64,000 bases of DNA from Spongiibacter thalassae (GTDB taxonomy: Bacteria; Pseudomonadota; Gammaproteobacteria; Pseudomonadales; Spongiibacteraceae). The stretch is taken from NCBI RefSeq assembly GCF_012272835.1, contig NZ_JAAWWK010000001.1, positions 620,001 through 684,000 of the forward strand, written 5' to 3'. The notes beneath the pieces were generated by a model. That model did not search any database. It was not told the origin of the DNA and worked only from the letters and a program-made list of their open reading frames with translations. Positions 61,487-64,000 of the stretch are shown piece after piece (position 1 is the stretch's first letter; each line of letters opens with the position of its first letter). The translations under genes were made by a program, and so were the position numbers.

Positions 61487-62985
61487 TAAAGACTTCCTTT
61501 TCCGGCTTTGGACTGAGCGGCGGCCTTGGCGCGCGCGGGACGTTTGGCTGTGGGGGTCTTCTTGCGCGGCGCTCGGGGTTTGGTCACTTTCGCTTCAGCG
61601 GTAAACATTGCGGAAAATTCCTCTTGCAGGCATTGCATCCATAGCTGCGGGTCGCGAATGGCTGCAGTGTCGCAGTGGCTGCCGATATAGCACACGCCGT
61701 CGTGGGACATCATTACCAGCATCAGTGGAATGCCGGGTAGTGGACCGAAGGGGTACATTTTGTTGATTTTACTGCCGGCAATATAGGCGGATTCCCGCAG
61801 CCCCGGCACATTGGAGGCTTGCACGTCGATTTGGCTGGCCATTTCACCCAGCTCTTGCAGGGCCGCGTTTGGCAGGTGCACCAGCAAGGGTGCCATGCGG
61901 TTGACAATATTGATGGCGGGCTCGGCAATGGCCTTGAGGGTCTGCTCATGGATGGCGGCAATGCGCTGCTTCGGGTCGCCTTCATTAAGCGGCAAATTGA
62001 TACGGGCTGCCGCGAATTGGTTGCCTCCGCCACTATTCCCGTCGGTGCGCAGGCTTACCGGCATCGCCAGCGGAATCGCATCGTGGGGGCTGTTTAGTGC
62101 CTGGTGATAGCGTTGCATCGCACCGGCGATGGCGGCGATGTACACGTCGTTCACAGTGGCGTTGAGTGCTTTCGCACATCGGCGAATATCTGCCAGAGGG
62201 AAGTCCAGTACATCAAGATGCCTGCCAAAGCTGCGCCGCATTAACAGCGGTGAGGGAGTGCTGTCACTGGGGCCTAATATGCGTTTACTGGACTGCCACT
62301 GTTCCCGCAGGGTATTCAAACTTTCGCTCGGGTTGCGCAGTACGCCTTTGCCGAAAGAGACGCCGCGCTTAAGCGTATTGCCTACCGTGGGCAGTGCGTG
62401 GGTGATTGCTCGGTTGAGCCCCCGGCGCGTAAGGGTGAGTGGGTCGAGGTCCTGGGGGATGGGCGGCGGAATATCGGCCTGTGGCTTGCCGTCCGGTGTG
62501 GTGCTGAACAACAGCTTCAGTAACAGCAATCCGCCCATGCCATCTGACACGGCGTGATGCATTTTCATCAGCAGGGCGGCATTTGCACCGGGCTCCTGCA
62601 GGCCTTCAATCAGGTAGACCTCCCACAGCGGGCGGTCGAGGTCCATGGGTGCCGCCAGAATCTGACTGGCACTGTCGAGCACGTCGCGCAGGCGCGCCGG
62701 GGCCGGGGCACTGAGGCGCCGCAGGTGGTAGTTCAGGTCGAAGTCCGGGTCGACCACCCACTTGGGTGGAGTAATGCCAATGGCTGGCATCACCACATGC
62801 TGACGCAGGCGAATAAACTGCCGGCTGGCCTGATCGAAGGTGGCGCGCAATTCGGTAAAATCCGGCGCCGTCTCCAATAGCAATACCGACAGCATGGCGC
62901 TGCGGGTTTTTACCGAGCCTTCGCCGCGCAGCATGAGTAACTCCAGCGCGTCAACGTCGTCCTTGAAGGTGGGATGGTCAGTCAT
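61486..62985 (-). CDS. Wax-ester synthase/diacylglycerol acyltransferase (WS/DGAT)
   Basis: Esterifies fatty alcohols or diacylglycerol with acyl-CoA to make storage lipid. From ATG 62985 (GAGG eight bases upstream) it has 499 residues. The catalytic HHAVSDG is at 143-149; PLWEVYLIEGL just before and the C-terminal NVPGLRESAYIAG and GPLPGIPLMLVMMSHDGVCYIG are conserved. The C-terminal tail is Lys/Ala/Arg-rich (about 40 residues, TKPRAPRKKTPTAKRPARAK), not part of the fold. Its start overlaps the upstream stop by eight bases (ATGACTGA). Confidence 0.93.
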   Translation of the reverse strand: MTDHPTFKDDVDALELLMLRGEGSVKTRSAMLSVLLLETAPDFTELRATFDQASRQFIRLRQHVVMPAIGITPPKWVVDPDFDLNYHLRRLSAPAPARLRDVLDSASQILAAPMDLDRPLWEVYLIEGLQEPGANAALLMKMHHAVSDGMGGLLLLKLLFSTTPDGKPQADIPPPIPQDLDPLTLTRRGLNRAITHALPTVGNTLKRGVSFGKGVLRNPSESLNTLREQWQSSKRILGPSDSTPSPLLMRRSFGRHLDVLDFPLADIRRCAKALNATVNDVYIAAIAGAMQRYHQALNSPHDAIPLAMPVSLRTDGNSGGGNQFAAARINLPLNEGDPKQRIAAIHEQTLKAIAEPAINIVNRMAPLLVHLPNAALQELGEMASQIDVQASNVPGLRESAYIAGSKINKMYPFGPLPGIPLMLVMMSHDGVCYIGSHCDTAAIRDPQLWMQCLQEEFSAMFTAEAKVTKPRAPRKKTPTAKRPARAKAAAQSKAGKGSL

Positions 62986-64000
62986 TGTGTTGGCCTCGGT
63001 TGAAATACCGTAAGTTAAAGGTGCGGCGGGCGGAGTCAAAGCGTTGATCGCTGAGTTGCAGGAGGGCTTCCAATTCTTCGATATGGGCCTGCCCTGCTGC
63101 GGGCTGGTAGTGGCCCTCGGCATTGGTTACACCGCGATTCTGCGCAATTTGCAAACCTGTTTTAAACAGGTGCAGCGAGGCGGCCTCTAAATGAATAATG
63201 CGCTTTTGCAACAGGTATTGCCGTGCGGCACCGGCGCAGAATTTAAAGAAGTCCTTGTCGCCCGTAATCACACCGCCGCTGCGCAGCTTCATGCACACGG
63301 CGGTGACCCAGTAACTCTCCAGAAAACAGCGCAATACGCTGTCGGCGGTAATCGGCTGCATGCCGTCGAGCAGGGCGAGTGTGGCGTCGCGTCCGCTGGA
63401 AACCGTGTGTTGCCAATTGGGGTTGATGCGGTTCAGGCGGTCATTCAAGGCCTGACGAAACTGGTTCTTTTCCAGAAAGAAAAAGTCGAATTTCAGCAGA
63501 TCGCGCAACTGGTAGGCGGTATTCCAAAAGGTTTCCAGGGCGTCGGTGCCAGCATCGCAATTGGCGGCGGCGGTGAGCGCCAACTCGGCGATGGCGGTGT
63601 CGAGGTAGTGATGAATCACCCAATTTCGATAATACGACGCGGCGACGTGGGCATCTCGGTTAATTGTGTAGACCGCCTCGGGGCCGTCGGTTTCGGCGTG
63701 TATCAGGCCCTGACTGATCAGTGCGTCCAGCTCTTCCTGAATGCCCTCATCGTGCAGCAGGTTGCGGGCACTGGCGGTCATCGGTGCGCCGTGCAGTTCA
63801 GTGTGCTCGACGAATTCGCGCAGGGCCATGCGCAACTGGTCGAAGCTCAGGGCCTGGCGAAAGGCGCTGAGCGCGGTCATGGTAATTAACGAAATAGCGG
63901 TGATGGGCGTGGCCTGGTTAATGCGCAGGGAGATTTCAAAGGCCAACTTTTGCAGGGCAAGGTGGTATTCACTGTCGCTGAGTTGACGCGCCTCCTCGTG
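62978..64000 (-). CDS. plsB: Glycerol-3-phosphate acyltransferase, PlsB-like (C-terminal part)
   Basis: The frame is open through the right edge, so only the last 340 residues are present. ISLRINQATPITAISLITM and AASYYRNWVIHHYLDTAIAE resemble the conserved C-terminal region of PlsB, which has INQA...SLLA and YYRNN motifs. The acyltransferase motifs would lie beyond the edge. It acylates glycerol-3-phosphate, the first step to phosphatidic acid. Followed by WS/DGAT and the HAD-PlsC fusion, it supports a neutral-lipid operon. The gene symbol is tentative because relatives of PlsB are variable. Confidence 0.8.
   Translation of the reverse strand, partial: HEEARQLSDSEYHLALQKLAFEISLRINQATPITAISLITMTALSAFRQALSFDQLRMALREFVEHTELHGAPMTASARNLLHDEGIQEELDALISQGLIHAETDGPEAVYTINRDAHVAASYYRNWVIHHYLDTAIAELALTAAANCDAGTDALETFWNTAYQLRDLLKFDFFFLEKNQFRQALNDRLNRINPNWQHTVSSGRDATLALLDGMQPITADSVLRCFLESYWVTAVCMKLRSGGVITGDKDFFKFCAGAARQYLLQKRIIHLEAASLHLFKTGLQIAQNRGVTNAEGHYQPAAGQAHIEELEALLQLSDQRFDSARRTFNLRYFNRGQHND

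Noticed and set aside
1-64000. CRISPR arrays, tRNA or rRNA genes, insertion sequences, prophage genes
   Set aside because: Looked for repeated units, transposase or integrase motifs and RNA-gene sequence; none seen by eye.

Overview
The window looks like chromosomal DNA of a gammaproteobacterium. Two blocks of household genes have the order familiar from Pseudomonas and relatives: rnfA-metG / apbC-dcd at 1-4537, and purM-purN-DUF3108 facing DUF2066-perM-hda at 4539-10133. The load of acyl-CoA dehydrogenases, CoA ligases, TonB receptors, a Rieske oxygenase and a wax-ester synthase suggests a marine lipid, steroid or hydrocarbon degrader, perhaps near Spongiibacteraceae/Cellvibrionales. That placement is inference from gene content only. 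No rRNA, tRNA, CRISPR array, phage or insertion sequence was seen.

Layout. 1-11610: core genes, ending with a well-expressed OmpA-type porin and its double terminator. 11650-17373: mixed small genes (epoxide hydrolase, SRAP/YedK DNA-repair protein, two hotdog thioesterases, truncated haemoglobin, DUF411 protein, secreted SMP-30-like lipoprotein, DTW tRNA-modifying enzyme). 17361-20595: AraC regulator facing an SDR and an acyl-CoA dehydrogenase. 20576-21064: a decayed LdtD-type L,D-transpeptidase. 21604-25500: CBS protein, helical-bundle protein, lipoprotein Cu/Zn superoxide dismutase, TetR regulator and an Nramp-like carrier without the usual metal motifs. 25598-32553: AraC regulator facing a TonB receptor / START protein / alpha-beta hydrolase operon, then a TetR regulator facing a FadL-type porin across two matching operators.

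32577-59362 reads as one large catabolic island: a ferredoxin and a KshA-like Rieske oxygenase, a TetR regulator, three acyl-CoA ligases, a CaiB-type CoA-transferase, three SDR/hydratase-type enzymes, a crotonase-fold protein without its catalytic glutamates, a SnoaL-like protein, a TonB receptor, a secreted CocE-type hydrolase, and a fused double acyl-CoA dehydrogenase next to a thiolase-like protein and a DUF35 protein. The acyl-CoA dehydrogenases form three catalytic/non-catalytic units: a beta-alpha gene pair, an alpha-beta gene pair and one fused beta-alpha chain. This architecture is known from steroid side-chain and ring degradation (FadE28-29, FadE34, Ltp2-DUF35). A recurring 19-bp element, AACTAA-N7-TTAGTT with variants, lies in most promoter regions of the island and beside the TetR gene at 34256, so the scattered operons probably form one regulon. 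The substrate is not identifiable from sequence.

59403-64000: a frameshifted rhombosortase, then a tightly overlapping lipid-synthesis operon read leftward (PlsB-like acyltransferase running off the right edge, wax-ester synthase/DGAT, HAD-acyltransferase fusion), probably for storage or membrane lipid.
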